DNA from: an uncultured Desulfobacterium sp.
GTDB lineage: Bacteria; Desulfobacterota; Desulfobacteria; Desulfobacterales; Desulfobacteraceae
Assembly (NCBI GenBank): GCA_937124525.1
Contig: CAKZLA010000265.1
Location: forward strand, 1 to 11,758
Reading direction: 5' to 3'
DNA: 11,758 nt
A program made the translations under genes and the position numbers. How positions within the stretch are numbered: position 1 is the first letter of the stretch; every line of letters begins with the position of its first letter. The notes below the pieces were generated by a model. The model ran no database searches. It saw nothing but the letters and a program-made list of their open reading frames with translations, and was not told the origin of the DNA. Shown one piece after another: positions 1-8,352 of this stretch.

Positions 1-2
1 TG

Positions 3-521
3 ATGTCCAGTCATTTTATAGATTACAGCACCGTTGACCTTTTTTCATATAATGAGGTAGACGATGACTTTCTTATAGAACAAGGCCTGACGGTTGAAGT
101 TCTGAACAACAATCTTGAAGTCATCTACTCACGAGGTATTGAAGAATATAAAAATGCAAAATACAGTCTGAAGCAGTTAACCGATCTCATCCACACCGAC
201 ACCTGGATAGAACATGTATTACATACAGTTTTCACTGATGAATCAGACAATGAAAATATCATCATATGGCATCAACTGATTCCGGATGAAATGCTTAAGA
301 CATTACGCGGTGAAGCAGCCCTCTATATAAGCCTCACCGTTCTTGGATTTATTGCAATATCGGTAGCCTTTGTTTTTCTATATTTCAGGGATATATTTTC
401 AACCCTCGGAAGAGAATTCTTATACATAGGAGATGAGATAACAAGAATCCCTCATCTTCATAAAGAGATTGAAATAAAAAAATTCAGATTAATAGAAGCT
501 CGCAGGCTTGCGGCATCATGA
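3..521 (+). pseudogene. Membrane sensor protein fragment, probably a two-component sensor kinase cut before its catalytic domain
   Basis: The frame is open from the window edge; the ATG at 3 is simply the first one visible, so the true start may lie upstream. About 100 hydrophilic residues (probably an extracytoplasmic sensing domain) precede one clear transmembrane segment at about residues 106-127 (YISLTVLGFIAISVAFVFLY). A charged, helical cytoplasmic linker follows (residues 128-170) and ends in EARRLAAS. A helix of this kind often leads into the His-containing dimerisation domain (H-box) of a sensor kinase, but no H-box, ATPase or GGDEF motif is present because the frame stops at 521. The stop coincides with an abrupt change to GC-rich DNA, so the protein is probably truncated by a junction near 519, not by evolution. 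Base composition (43/120 G+C in 61-180) is lower than in the rpoC region. The sensor-kinase identity is inferred from architecture; a chemoreceptor or cyclase is possible. Confidence 0.5.
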
Positions 522-672
522 ATGGCGGAAGGGTGACGGGCTCATCCTGAGCGGCGGCAACGCACGGCAGGGCGGCAAATCCCGCGGTGGCCAGCGCGCG
601 CGCGCGGCGCAAACCCAAAGCCTGTCCACCGCCCGCGCCAATGCCCTGCAAGCGCAATGGGGGGCCGCGATC
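519..672. other. GC-rich foreign block between two breakpoints
   Basis: About 150 bases of very high G+C (hand count 87 of 120 in 541-660) lie between an AT-rich sensor fragment and rpoC DNA of about 48% (29 of 60 in 2401-2460). The change is abrupt on both sides. Two frames stay open through it. The + frame continues into rpoC and translates to a Q/A/R/G-rich stretch with mostly C or G in third positions. A - strand frame (about 636 down to 520) resembles a secretion signal followed by a mature N-terminus: [20 protein letters not shown], then [10 protein letters not shown]. Neither can be assigned. No terminal inverted repeats, target duplications or transposase remains were seen. The best explanation is a piece of another genome joined during amplification or assembly. 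Confidence 0.6.
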
Positions 673-3600
673 CAGTCCAAGGTGCGCCGGGAGCGCATGG
701 CGCACATTGAGCTGGCCTGCCCCGTGTCACATATCTGGTTCTTAAAGAGTCTTCCCAGCAAGATTGGTAATGTGCTGGACCTGACCCTGAAAAATCTTGA
801 AAAAGTGCTTTATTTTGATTCCTATATCGTGGTTGATCCCGGGGAGACCGAACTTTCCAAATACCAATTGCTGTCGGATGAAAAATACCATGAGGCCATG
901 GAGGTGTTCGGACCCGGGGAGTTTGAGGTGGGCATCGGGGCTGAAGCCATTTTAAATCTTCTTGAAGAGATTGATCTCAAGGCTGTGTATGACGAGCTCA
1001 GGGAAGAGATTGCCACCACCAAGTCCGTTGCCAAACGTCAGAAGATGTCCAAACGGCTCAAAGTGGTGGATGCATTCCTTAATTCAGGACTCAGCCCCAC
1101 CCGCATGATCATGACGGCCATCCCTGTTTTGCCGCCGGATTTAAGACCCCTTGTGCCCCTGGAAGGGGGGCGGTTTGCCACTTCGGATCTCAATGATCTG
1201 TATCGCCGGGTGATCAACCGGAACAACCGTTTGAAACGATTGATGGATCTCAATGCCCCGGATATCATTGTGCGCAATGAAAAACGCATGCTCCAGGAGT
1301 CCGTTGATGTTCTTTTTGACAATGGACGTCATGGCAGGGTGGTAACCGGCACCAATAAAAGACCGTTGAAGTCCTTGAGTGATACACTTAAAGGAAAACA
1401 GGGCAGGTTCCGTCAGAACCTTTTGGGAAAGCGGGTGGATTATTCCGGTCGTACCGTTATCACCGTGGGACCGGATCTTCGTTTACACCAGTGCGGGTTA
1501 CCCAAAAAGATGGCCCTGGAGTTGTTTAAACCCTTTATTTACAACTATCTTGAGAAAAAAGGGCTTGTGTCCACCGTTAAAAGTGCCAAAAAAATGGTGG
1601 AACGGGAGGAAATTGCCGTGTGGGATGCCCTGGACCACGTTGTCCGGGAATATCCCGTGATGCTCAACCGGGCACCCACATTGCATCGTCTGGGGATCCA
1701 GGCCTTTGAACCCATCCTTATTGAGGGAAAGGCCCTTCAGCTCCATCCCCTGGTGTGCCCTGCCTTTAATGCTGACTTTGACGGTGACCAGATGGCAGTG
1801 CATGTGCCCCTTTCCCTGGAGGCCCGCCTGGAAGCCCGGGTACTGATGCTGGCAAGCAACAATATCCTTTCCCCTGCCAATGGCCAGCCCGTCATAGTGC
1901 CCACCCAGGACATTGTTCTGGGGATCTACTACATGACCCGGGAGGCCTCGGGCAAAAAGGGAGAAGGGGTACTCTTCTCAAGTATTTCCGAAGTTCGTTC
2001 GGCCTTTGATTCCAAAGCGTTGGATATCCATGCGAAGATCAAGGTGCGCATTGATGGTGTGATTCATGAGACCACCACCGGTAGAATCCTGCTGTGGGAG
2101 ATTATTCCCGGTGATACCTTACTGTCCATGGATTGTCTTGGGTTTACCACCCGGGAGGCGGCGGAGTCAGTTCTGACAGAATTGAAAAAAGGTCGTGATT
2201 TACAAGGGGTGCTGGATGAGGCTGCCAAGGAAGATAATCCTGGTTCCATGACCCAGACCGGGGTTCTTACCAGCAAGGAGTTTCAGAACTATTTCCAGGT
2301 CAGTGAGATTGTGGTCACCCAGCTGTTTGGACTGTTGCAAGGGCAGTATTCCGATGTGGTGGAATACAATGGCAGATTCAATATTTTCAGAGTGGATGAG
2401 CGCAAAATCACCATTCCCTTTAAATTGTTGAACCGATTGATGGACAAGGGGGCTGTGCGGGGGCTTGTGGATTATGCCTACCGAAACATTGGTCTCAAGG
2501 AAACCGTTATTCTGGCGGATCGTTTAAAGGATATTGGATATCGGCATTCCACCCTGGGGGGGTTGTCCATCTGTATTGATGATATGATTATCCCTGATAA
2601 CAAATGGGATATCATCCGCAAGTCCGAAGAGCAGGTGCAGGGCATCAAGCAGCAATACTCCGAAGGACTAATCACCCAGGGTGAAAAATACAACAAGGTG
2701 GTGGATATTTGGGCTAAAAGCACCGATGACATCGCCGATGCCATGATGGCGGTAATGAAAAATCCCGGTGGTAAAGATGCCCCCGATGATATCCTCAACG
2801 CTGTTTACATGATGGCAGATTCCGGTGCCAGGGGCAGTAAGGATCAGATGCGTCAGCTGGCCGGTATGCGTGGTCTCATGGCCAAACCCTCGGGGGAGAT
2901 CATTGAAAATCCCATCACGGCCTGTTTCCGTGAAGGATTGACAGTGTTGCAGTATTTTATCTCCACCCATGGAGCGCGAAAGGGGCTTGCCGATACGGCC
3001 TTGAAAACGGCTAACTCCGGATATCTCACCCGTCGTCTGGCCGATGTTGCCCAGGACTGCACCGTCATGGAAGATGATTGCGGTACCTTGATGGGGGTGG
3101 AGGTGGAATCCCTGCTGGAAGGGGGGGAGGTGATCCAAACCCTTGGGGAAAGAATCCTGGGAAGGGTGGTCCAAGCTCCGGTGATTGATCCATATAAAAA
3201 TACCCTGCTTGCAGACAAGGGGGTTGAACTGGATGAAAAATTAGTTGAAATCATCGAAACTGCTGGTGTGACCAGTGTGAAAATTCGGTCCGTGCTTACC
3301 TGCAAATCCAGACATGGGGTGTGCGCCAAGTGTTATGGCCGGGACCTTGCCCACGGTAAAACCGTTGAGATCGGCCAGGCCATCGGCATCATGGCGGCCC
3401 AGTCCATTGGAGAGCCGGGAACCCAGCTAACCATGAGAACCTTTCACATTGGTGGTACAGCCAGTAGAAAGGTTGAAGTGGCCGAGATCAAGGCCAGGGT
3501 GGCGGGAATTATCAAGCTCAACGAAAATATTCAGATTGTTACCACGGCAAGTCAGGATCAGATTGTCATGAACCGAAAAGGGGGGGGGTTTTCAATCACC

Positions 3601-4761
3601 GGTCCCGAAGGGCGTGAACGGGCCAAGGAAGACGTCATTTACGGGGCAAATCTCCATGTAAGAAATGGCCAGAACGTTGAGGTGGGGGATGTGCTTGCCT
3701 CGTGGGATCCATTTACCACGCCCATCATCACCGAGGTGAGTGGTCGTGCCCGGTACGCCGACATTGAGGTGGGTAACACCGTTCAAGAGCAGATTGATCC
3801 GGTGACGGGCAAAGTGTCCCGTACCATTATTGAAGGAAAATCCTCTGACATTCGTCCCCGAATCACCATTAAAGATAAGGACGGAAAGGGGATTAAACTC
3901 CCCGGTGCCACCGCCAATGTCATGTACTACCTACCGGTGCACGCAATTCTTATGAAAGACGATGATGATGAGATCATGGCTGGCGATGTCATTGCCAAGC
4001 TTCCCCGGGCCACCACCAAAACCAAAGATATCACCGGTGGTCTGCCCCGGGTTGCCGAGCTGTTTGAGGTTCGAAAACCCAAGGAGCCCAGCGTGCTCAC
4101 AGAGATTGATGGGTATGTTGCTGTGTCCAAGGGTACCAAGGGAAAGCAAAAAGTCACCGTGACCCCCACGGATGTGGGTGATAAAAAGGAATATCTCATT
4201 CCCAAGGGCCGTCATATTAATGTGTATGACGGGGATTATGTAAAGGCAGGTGAACCCCTCATCGGCGGTTCTGCCAATCCCCAGGATATTCTCAATATCA
4301 AGGGAGAAGTAGCCCTGGCCCGGTACCTGGTGGATGAGGTTCAAGAGGTGTATCGACTCCAGGGTGTTCGCATCAATGATAAGCACATTGAGGTGATTAT
4401 CAGCCAGATGATGCGGCGGGTGAAAGTCCTGGAAGTGGGCGATACGGATTTTATCCCCGATGAGCAGGTGGATCGGGACCGGTTTGCGGAAGCCAATCGG
4501 GACATTGTCATGAAGGGTGGGGAGCCTGCCAGGGGAGAGCCGTTGATTCTGGGAATCACAAAGGCGTCCCTTGCAACGGACAGTTTTATTTCTGCTGCGT
4601 CGTTCCAGGAAACCACCAAGGTTCTCACCGAAGCCAGCATCCAGGGTAGATACGATACCCTCAAGGGGTTGAAGGAAAATGTCATCATGGGACGTTTGAT
4701 TCCCGCTGGAACCGGTTTCGTGGGGTATAAAAATGTGGAGATTGAGACGGTGGAGAATTAA
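673..4761 (+). CDS. rpoC: DNA-directed RNA polymerase subunit beta' (RpoC), 5' end missing
   Basis: RpoC is the catalytic beta' subunit of RNA polymerase. Homology starts abruptly at [15 protein letters not shown], equivalent to about residue 94 of E. coli RpoC, and continues to a natural end (ETVEN, stop 4759-4761). The catalytic Mg-binding motif NADFDGDQ is at 1768-1791. The four cysteines of the second zinc site are at codons 3079, 3301, 3322 and 3331. The bridge helix/trigger loop region ([19 protein letters not shown]) is at about 3373-3465. It is followed by a long insertion like E. coli SI3, up to [14 protein letters not shown] at about 4030. Missing are the first ~93 residues with the N-terminal zinc ribbon (CxC...CxxC). 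An in-frame ATG at 508 would give a 1417-residue product, but its first ~55 residues come from the GC-rich block and are not RpoC-like; the first ATG inside homology is at 697. The gene normally follows rpoB, which is absent here. Frame and identity are certain; the 5' boundary is set by the junction. Confidence 0.95.
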   Translation, partial: QSKVRRERMAHIELACPVSHIWFLKSLPSKIGNVLDLTLKNLEKVLYFDSYIVVDPGETELSKYQLLSDEKYHEAMEVFGPGEFEVGIGAEAILNLLEEIDLKAVYDELREEIATTKSVAKRQKMSKRLKVVDAFLNSGLSPTRMIMTAIPVLPPDLRPLVPLEGGRFATSDLNDLYRRVINRNNRLKRLMDLNAPDIIVRNEKRMLQESVDVLFDNGRHGRVVTGTNKRPLKSLSDTLKGKQGRFRQNLLGKRVDYSGRTVITVGPDLRLHQCGLPKKMALELFKPFIYNYLEKKGLVSTVKSAKKMVEREEIAVWDALDHVVREYPVMLNRAPTLHRLGIQAFEPILIEGKALQLHPLVCPAFNADFDGDQMAVHVPLSLEARLEARVLMLASNNILSPANGQPVIVPTQDIVLGIYYMTREASGKKGEGVLFSSISEVRSAFDSKALDIHAKIKVRIDGVIHETTTGRILLWEIIPGDTLLSMDCLGFTTREAAESVLTELKKGRDLQGVLDEAAKEDNPGSMTQTGVLTSKEFQNYFQVSEIVVTQLFGLLQGQYSDVVEYNGRFNIFRVDERKITIPFKLLNRLMDKGAVRGLVDYAYRNIGLKETVILADRLKDIGYRHSTLGGLSICIDDMIIPDNKWDIIRKSEEQVQGIKQQYSEGLITQGEKYNKVVDIWAKSTDDIADAMMAVMKNPGGKDAPDDILNAVYMMADSGARGSKDQMRQLAGMRGLMAKPSGEIIENPITACFREGLTVLQYFISTHGARKGLADTALKTANSGYLTRRLADVAQDCTVMEDDCGTLMGVEVESLLEGGEVIQTLGERILGRVVQAPVIDPYKNTLLADKGVELDEKLVEIIETAGVTSVKIRSVLTCKSRHGVCAKCYGRDLAHGKTVEIGQAIGIMAAQSIGEPGTQLTMRTFHIGGTASRKVEVAEIKARVAGIIKLNENIQIVTTASQDQIVMNRKGGGFSITGPEGRERAKEDVIYGANLHVRNGQNVEVGDVLASWDPFTTPIITEVSGRARYADIEVGNTVQEQIDPVTGKVSRTIIEGKSSDIRPRITIKDKDGKGIKLPGATANVMYYLPVHAILMKDDDDEIMAGDVIAKLPRATTKTKDITGGLPRVAELFEVRKPKEPSVLTEIDGYVAVSKGTKGKQKVTVTPTDVGDKKEYLIPKGRHINVYDGDYVKAGEPLIGGSANPQDILNIKGEVALARYLVDEVQEVYRLQGVRINDKHIEVIISQMMRRVKVLEVGDTDFIPDEQVDRDRFAEANRDIVMKGGEPARGEPLILGITKASLATDSFISAASFQETTKVLTEASIQGRYDTLKGLKENVIMGRLIPAGTGFVGYKNVEIETVEN

Positions 4762-4780
4762 TCATAGGCCTATTTGAAAA

Positions 4781-4797
4781 TTAACACCTTATGTTAA
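4781..4797. repeat. Small AT-rich inverted repeat after rpoC
   Basis: TTAACA (4781-4786) and TGTTAA (4792-4797) form a perfect 6-bp stem with a CCTTA loop, 20 bases after the rpoC stop. A 10-base palindrome, ATAGGCCTAT, sits just before it at 4764-4773. Only A residues follow on the + strand, so it does not look like a + strand terminator. Its role, if any, is unknown. Confidence 0.35.
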
Positions 4798-4798
4798 A

Positions 4799-4869
4799 AA
4801 AACCGGTGGAGTTGATGGGCTTCTGGTTCGAAGAATCCCCTCTTTTTTTGTTGAAATCACATCGGTTTT
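4799..4869. repeat. 10-bp inverted repeat flanking the rpoC terminator
   Basis: AAAACCGGTG (4799-4808) is complementary to CATCGGTTTT (4860-4869) over ten positions, one of them a G-T wobble. The arms enclose the probable terminator hairpin in a 51-base loop. This could be an outer stem closing a two-stem structure, or chance in AT-rich DNA. Confidence 0.3.
4815..4850 (+). terminator. Probable intrinsic terminator of rpoC
   Basis: GGGCTTC (4817-4823) can pair with GAAG plus CCC (4830-4839, an AAT bulge between) around a TGGTTC loop, and a run of seven T follows at 4843-4849. Stem then T-run is the form of a rho-independent terminator. It lies 55-90 bases after the rpoC stop and upstream of the rpsL promoter, where one would separate the rpo and str units. 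The stem is imperfect, so read-through is likely. Confidence 0.5.
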
Positions 4870-4937
4870 ACCTTCTGGTGCTGTTCTTTTAACAGCCTTG
4901 GAAGAGATCTGTCATCCAGGGGTAATTTAAAAAAAGC

Positions 4938-4966
4938 TTGACAAATTCAGGCGTCTATATAATAAT
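4938..4966 (+). promoter_or_regulatory. Sigma70-type promoter for rpsL and downstream genes
   Basis: A perfect -35 box TTGACA (4938-4943) is followed after 17 bases by AATAAT (4961-4966). A perfect TATAAT overlaps at 4958-4963, but with only a 14-base spacer, so AATAAT is the better-spaced -10. Transcription would start near 4973 and give a leader of about 50 bases before rpsL. It lies in the rpoC-rpsL spacer downstream of the probable terminator, where an str-operon promoter is expected. No equally good promoter was found in the later spacers. Confidence 0.65.
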
Positions 4967-4991
4967 TCAACATTTTGTCACATAAGATTGT

Positions 4992-5012
4992 TCGAAATCA
5001 TTCGATAAGGAG
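4992..5012 (+). promoter_or_regulatory. rpsL leader hairpin and Shine-Dalgarno site
   Basis: TCGAA (4992-4996) and TTCGA (5001-5005) form a 5-bp stem with an ATCA loop, directly followed by AAGGAG (5007-5012). The Shine-Dalgarno sequence is 12 bases before the rpsL ATG, slightly long. The stem does not cover the ribosome binding site but abuts it. Confidence 0.4.
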
Positions 5013-5024
5013 TTTTATAAAGGT

Positions 5025-5396
5025 ATGCCAACCATTAATCAACTGGTAAGAAAGGGACGGGTAAAGGCCGAGAAGAAGCAGGGCACCCCGGCTTTGAAGG
5101 GTGGTCCCCAGAAACGAGGTGTCTGCACCAGGGTGTATACGTCAACACCCAAAAAGCCGAACTCTGCATTGAGAAAGGTTGCCAGGGTTCGTTTGACAAC
5201 CGGCATGGAAGTTGCCGCCTACATTCCCGGTATGGGTCATAACCTGCAGGAGCATTCAGTGGTTCTTGTCAGGGGCGGGAGGGTGAAGGATCTTCCCGGT
5301 GTTCGTTATCACATCGTGAGGGGAACACTGGATACGCTGGGAGTTGAAGATAGAAGGCAGGGCAGGTCAAAATATGGTGCAAAGCGACCCAAGTAA
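5025..5396 (+). CDS. rpsL: 30S ribosomal protein S12
   Basis: S12 sits at the decoding centre of the small subunit and controls translation accuracy. The 123-residue product has the usual length and is full-length from [12 protein letters not shown] to the KYGAKRPK end. The signature [11 protein letters not shown] is at residues 41-51 and [14 protein letters not shown] at 83-96. The lysines whose replacement gives streptomycin resistance in other bacteria (K43, K44 and K88 here) are unchanged, so no such resistance is predicted from this gene. D89, the residue methylthiolated by RimO in E. coli, is also present. It is the first gene after the promoter at 4938-4966 and is followed after 66 bases by rpsG. 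Confidence 0.98.
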   Translation: MPTINQLVRKGRVKAEKKQGTPALKGGPQKRGVCTRVYTSTPKKPNSALRKVARVRLTTGMEVAAYIPGMGHNLQEHSVVLVRGGRVKDLPGVRYHIVRGTLDTLGVEDRRQGRSKYGAKRPK

Positions 5397-5447
5397 GTTG
5401 TTTGAACATCGGGTTTGGATTTGTCTGGGATCATTGAATCAGTTTAA

Positions 5448-5930
<483 letters not shown>

Positions 5931-5957
5931 TTTTTTAAAAATATTTAAAAAGTCCTG

Positions 5958-5969
5958 TTAAGATCTTAA
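5958..5969. repeat. 12-base palindrome in the rpsG-tuf spacer
   Basis: TTAAGATCTTAA is a perfect 12-base palindrome in a short, AT-rich spacer where fusA would usually begin. A strong Shine-Dalgarno site for tuf (GGAGG, 5981-5985) follows. It may be an operator-like site or chance; there is no independent support. Confidence 0.3.
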
Positions 5970-5995
5970 GAAGATTTCAGGGAGGAAAATTTACA

Positions 5996-7189
5996 ATGGC
6001 TAAGGAAAAATTCGAGCGGACGAAACCGCATGTTAACATTGGAACTATTGGGCATATCGATCATGGTAAGACCACTCTGACTGCTGCAATCACAAAGCAT
6101 GCAGCCCTCGCAGGTCATGGTACCTATATTCCTTTTGATGAGATCGATAAAGCCCCGGAAGAGCGTGAGCGTGGTATCACCATCGCAACAGCCCATGTGG
6201 AGTACGAGACAGCCAATCGTCACTATGCCCATGTGGATTGCCCCGGCCATGCTGATTATATCAAGAATATGATCACTGGTGCAGCCCAGATGGACGGTGC
6301 GGTTCTTGTTGTAAGTGCCGATGATGGTCCCATGCCCCAGACCCGAGAACATATCCTTCTTGCCCGTCAGGTGGGTGTTCCGAGTATCGTTGTGTTTTTG
6401 AACAAATGTGACATGGTGGATGACGAAGAACTCATTGAGCTGGTGGAGATGGAACTCCAGGAGCTTCTGGACAAATATGAGTTCCCCGGAGATGACACCC
6501 CCATTATCAGAGGATCTGCTCTGAGGGCCCTGGAGTGTGATGATCCCGCCGGTGAAGACGCCAAGTGTATTGGTGAGCTTCTGGCCGTGCTGGATTCCTA
6601 CGTGGAAGAGCCCGTTCGTGATACAGACAAAGATTTTCTCATGCCCATTGAGGATGTGTTTAGTATTTCCGGTCGTGGTACCGTTGTGACCGGTCGTATT
6701 GAGCGTGGTGTGGTTAAAACCGGTGAAGAGGTCGAGCTTGTGGGTATCCGTGAAACCACCAAGACCACCTGTACCGGCGTTGAAATGTTTAGAAAGCTGC
6801 TTGATGAAGGCCGGGCCGGTGACAATGTGGGTCTGCTCCTCAGGGGAACCAAGCGAGATGCCGTTGAAAGAGGTCAGGTGGTTGCTAAACCTGGGACCAT
6901 TAAACCTTATACTAAGTTTAAGGCAGAAATTTATTGCCTGAGCAAGGAAGAGGGCGGTCGTCATACACCTTTCTTCAGCGGTTACCGTCCCCAGTTTTTC
7001 TTTAGAACCACTGACGTAACCGGTATCTTGACCCTGGCCGATGGTGTTGAAATGATCATGCCCGGAGATAATGCAAGTATCTCAGCTGAGCTCATTGCCC
7101 CCATTGCCATGGAAAAAGAACTTCGCTTTGCCATCAGGGAAGGTGGACGTACTGTGGGTGCTGGCGTTATTGGTGAAATTGAAGACTAA
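5996..7189 (+). CDS. tuf: Translation elongation factor Tu
   Basis: EF-Tu is the GTPase that carries aminoacyl-tRNA to the ribosomal A site. The 397 residues match the usual 394-400. The G domain shows the P-loop GHIDHGKT (19-26), switch I RGITI (59-63), DCPGH with catalytic His85 (81-85), NKCD (136-139) and SAL (174-176). Domains 2 and 3 are complete, ending IGEIED. Small features shared with deltaproteobacterial EF-Tu include [11 protein letters not shown] at 62-72. The start is firm: GGAGG (5981-5985) lies 10 bases before the ATG and the N-terminus is [20 protein letters not shown]. It lies between rpsG and rpsJ, 21 bases before the latter, so it probably shares a transcript with the S10 genes. 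A second tuf copy elsewhere in the genome is possible. Confidence 0.98.
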   Translation: MAKEKFERTKPHVNIGTIGHIDHGKTTLTAAITKHAALAGHGTYIPFDEIDKAPEERERGITIATAHVEYETANRHYAHVDCPGHADYIKNMITGAAQMDGAVLVVSADDGPMPQTREHILLARQVGVPSIVVFLNKCDMVDDEELIELVEMELQELLDKYEFPGDDTPIIRGSALRALECDDPAGEDAKCIGELLAVLDSYVEEPVRDTDKDFLMPIEDVFSISGRGTVVTGRIERGVVKTGEEVELVGIRETTKTTCTGVEMFRKLLDEGRAGDNVGLLLRGTKRDAVERGQVVAKPGTIKPYTKFKAEIYCLSKEEGGRHTPFFSGYRPQFFFRTTDVTGILTLADGVEMIMPGDNASISAELIAPIAMEKELRFAIREGGRTVGAGVIGEIED

Positions 7190-7210
7190 TCCAGGGAAGA
7201 TTGAATCGTT

Positions 7211-7519
7211 ATGATAAAAACAAAAATAAGGATCAGGCTCAAGGCTTATGACCATAAGTTGCTTGATCGTTCATCCCTTGACATCGTGGATACAGCAAGA
7301 AAAACCGGTGCAAAGGTTGTGGGGCCCATCCCCCTTCCCACCCGGATTAATAAATTTTGTGTGCTGCGTTCTCCACATGTGAATAAGAAATCCCGGGAAC
7401 AGTTTGAAATCAGAACTCACAAGCGTCTGATGGATATTCTTGAACCCACCCAGCAGACCGTGGATGCCTTGATGAAACTGGATCTGTCCCCGGGTGTGGC
7501 TGTGGAAATTAAGCTTTAA
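7211..7519 (+). CDS. rpsJ: 30S ribosomal protein S10 (NusE)
   Basis: S10 is a 30S head protein and, as NusE, a partner of NusB and NusG in transcription antitermination and coupling. The 102 residues match the family length exactly. The N-terminal strand [14 protein letters not shown], the central [30 protein letters not shown] region and the helix RTHKRLMDI are all present. The Shine-Dalgarno site is weak: AGGGA at 7193-7197 is 13 bases before the ATG. This may point to translational coupling to tuf, which ends 21 bases upstream. It heads the S10 gene block but has no visible promoter of its own. Confidence 0.97.
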   Translation: MIKTKIRIRLKAYDHKLLDRSSLDIVDTARKTGAKVVGPIPLPTRINKFCVLRSPHVNKKSREQFEIRTHKRLMDILEPTQQTVDALMKLDLSPGVAVEIKL

Positions 7520-7544
7520 TCTGACCCCTTCGTGGGCATCAGAT
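7519..7544 (+). promoter_or_regulatory. Hairpin at the rpsJ stop, possible attenuator
   Basis: ATCTGA (7519-7524) pairs with TCAGAT (7539-7544), and inside it CCC (7525-7527) with GGG (7534-7536), giving nine pairs with a two-base CA bulge. The following bases contain a broken T-rich stretch (TTTGTTTT, 7548-7555), so a partial terminator or attenuator is possible. An mRNA-stabilising stem is the alternative. It occupies the first part of the unusually long spacer before rplC. Confidence 0.4.
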
Positions 7545-7594
7545 AGGTTTGTTTTCAGCCGTAATTGAAAAAGATTTAGGCTATAAGATCAGAT

Positions 7595-7608
7595 TCCCTT
7601 TATAGGGA
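7595..7608 (+). promoter_or_regulatory. Hairpin upstream of the rplC ribosome binding site
   Basis: TCCCT (7595-7599) and AGGGA (7604-7608) form a 5-bp stem with a TTAT loop, 16 bases before the AGGA at 7625-7628. AGGGA is itself Shine-Dalgarno-like and would be hidden in the stem. This may be structural or accidental. Confidence 0.3.
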
Positions 7609-7635
7609 TTTGAAAACATAGAACAGGATATGATT

Positions 7636-8262
7636 ATGTGTGATGGAATCGTTGGAAAAAAGGTGGGAATGACCAGTGTCTTTAACGCCGATGGCACCCT
7701 TGTGCCGGTAAGCGTACTTGAGGTGGGCCCCTGTGTGGTCACCCAGGTAAAAACCCTCAGTGTGGACGGCTACAATGCGGTTCAAGTGGGGTTTGGCACC
7801 AAAGACATTAAGCGGTGTACCAAGCCTGCTGTGGGTCATTTTGCAAAAAGCGGTGACGTTGGGTTTGTAACCCTTCGTGAATTTAAAGTGGACACCCCGG
7901 AAGACTATGAACCAGGTCAGGTTCTGGGTCTGGATTTTTTGCAACCCGGAGACAAGGTTAACGTGTCCGGTACCTCCAAGGGTCGAGGCTTTCAGGGGAC
8001 CATTAAGCGCCATGGCTTCAGCCGTGGACCAGAGACCCATGGTAGCAGGAATCATCGTAAGCCCGGTTCAGTGGGTTGCTCTGCCTGGCCTGCACGGATC
8101 ACCAAGGGTAAAAAAATGCCCGGACACATGGGGGTTGATCGAAAAACGGTCAAAAACCTTGTGGTGATTGAAGTCAGGGCCGAAGAAAATCTTTTACTGG
8201 TCAAAGGGCCTGTTCCGGGCGCAAAAACCGGCATCCTTGAGATCGTAAAAGTGGCAAAGTAG
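7636..8262 (+). CDS. rplC: 50S ribosomal protein L3
   Basis: L3 is an early-assembly 50S protein whose central loop reaches the peptidyl-transferase centre. From the ATG at 7636 the product is 208 residues, MCDGIVGKKVGMTSVF, the usual N-terminus. An ATG at 7630 would add MI, but AGGA (7625-7628) is only one base from it and seven from 7636, so 7636 is preferred. The conserved KGRGFQGTIKRHGF loop is at 115-128 and KGKKMPGHMG at 157-166. The segment before it reads CSAWPARIT, so the Gln methylated by PrmB in E. coli L3 is absent, as in many other phyla. The 116-base spacer from rpsJ is long for this operon and contains two possible hairpins. Confidence 0.96.
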   Translation: MCDGIVGKKVGMTSVFNADGTLVPVSVLEVGPCVVTQVKTLSVDGYNAVQVGFGTKDIKRCTKPAVGHFAKSGDVGFVTLREFKVDTPEDYEPGQVLGLDFLQPGDKVNVSGTSKGRGFQGTIKRHGFSRGPETHGSRNHRKPGSVGCSAWPARITKGKKMPGHMGVDRKTVKNLVVIEVRAEENLLLVKGPVPGAKTGILEIVKVAK

Positions 8263-8290
8263 TTGGGATTGTATACGTAGTTTTTTACCA

Positions 8291-8333
8291 CGACTGTGGG
8301 TATTGCAATGACCTTCGCAGTGAAGCACAGTCG
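8291..8333 (+). promoter_or_regulatory. Structured leader upstream of rplD, candidate autoregulatory RNA
   Basis: CGACTGTG (8291-8298) and CACAGTCG (8326-8333) form a perfect 8-bp stem. Inside, CTTC (8313-8316) pairs with GAAG (8322-8325) and stacks directly on the 3' arm; an ATTGCAAT palindrome (8302-8309) occupies the 5' side. A T-run (8281-8286) precedes the structure, and the rplD Shine-Dalgarno site begins 10 bases after it. In E. coli, L4, the rplD product, represses the S10 operon by binding a structured leader, but that leader lies upstream of rpsJ. A similar role here is inference only. Confidence 0.4.
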
Positions 8334-8352
8334 GAATTTAATGAGGACATAT

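Noticed and set aside
508..672. In-frame N-terminal extension of RpoC from ATG 508
   Set aside because: It overlaps the sensor fragment, has a different base composition and no RpoC resemblance; it arises from the junction.
4825..4838. GGTTCGA followed by AATCC, resembling a tRNA T-arm
   Set aside because: No acceptor, D or anticodon arms fit around it, and the bases form part of the terminator-like hairpin.
5966..6964. Long minus-strand open frame (332 codons) opposite tuf
   Set aside because: It is antisense to EF-Tu, which has every GTPase motif; it is a shadow of strong codon bias with no recognisable protein features.
7549..7587. Possible promoter before rplC (TTGTTT ... TATAAG)
   Set aside because: The spacer would be 27 bases, and the alternative TTGAAA at 7565 gives only 11; neither is plausible for sigma70.
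7630..7635. Upstream ATG for rplC
   Set aside because: It is only one base from the AGGA; the next ATG gives the standard MCDG start and correct spacing.
8296..8352. Longer L4 starting at GTG 8296
   Set aside because: The extra 19 residues are not L4-like and cover the stem-loop; ATG 8353 has a good Shine-Dalgarno site and gives normal length.
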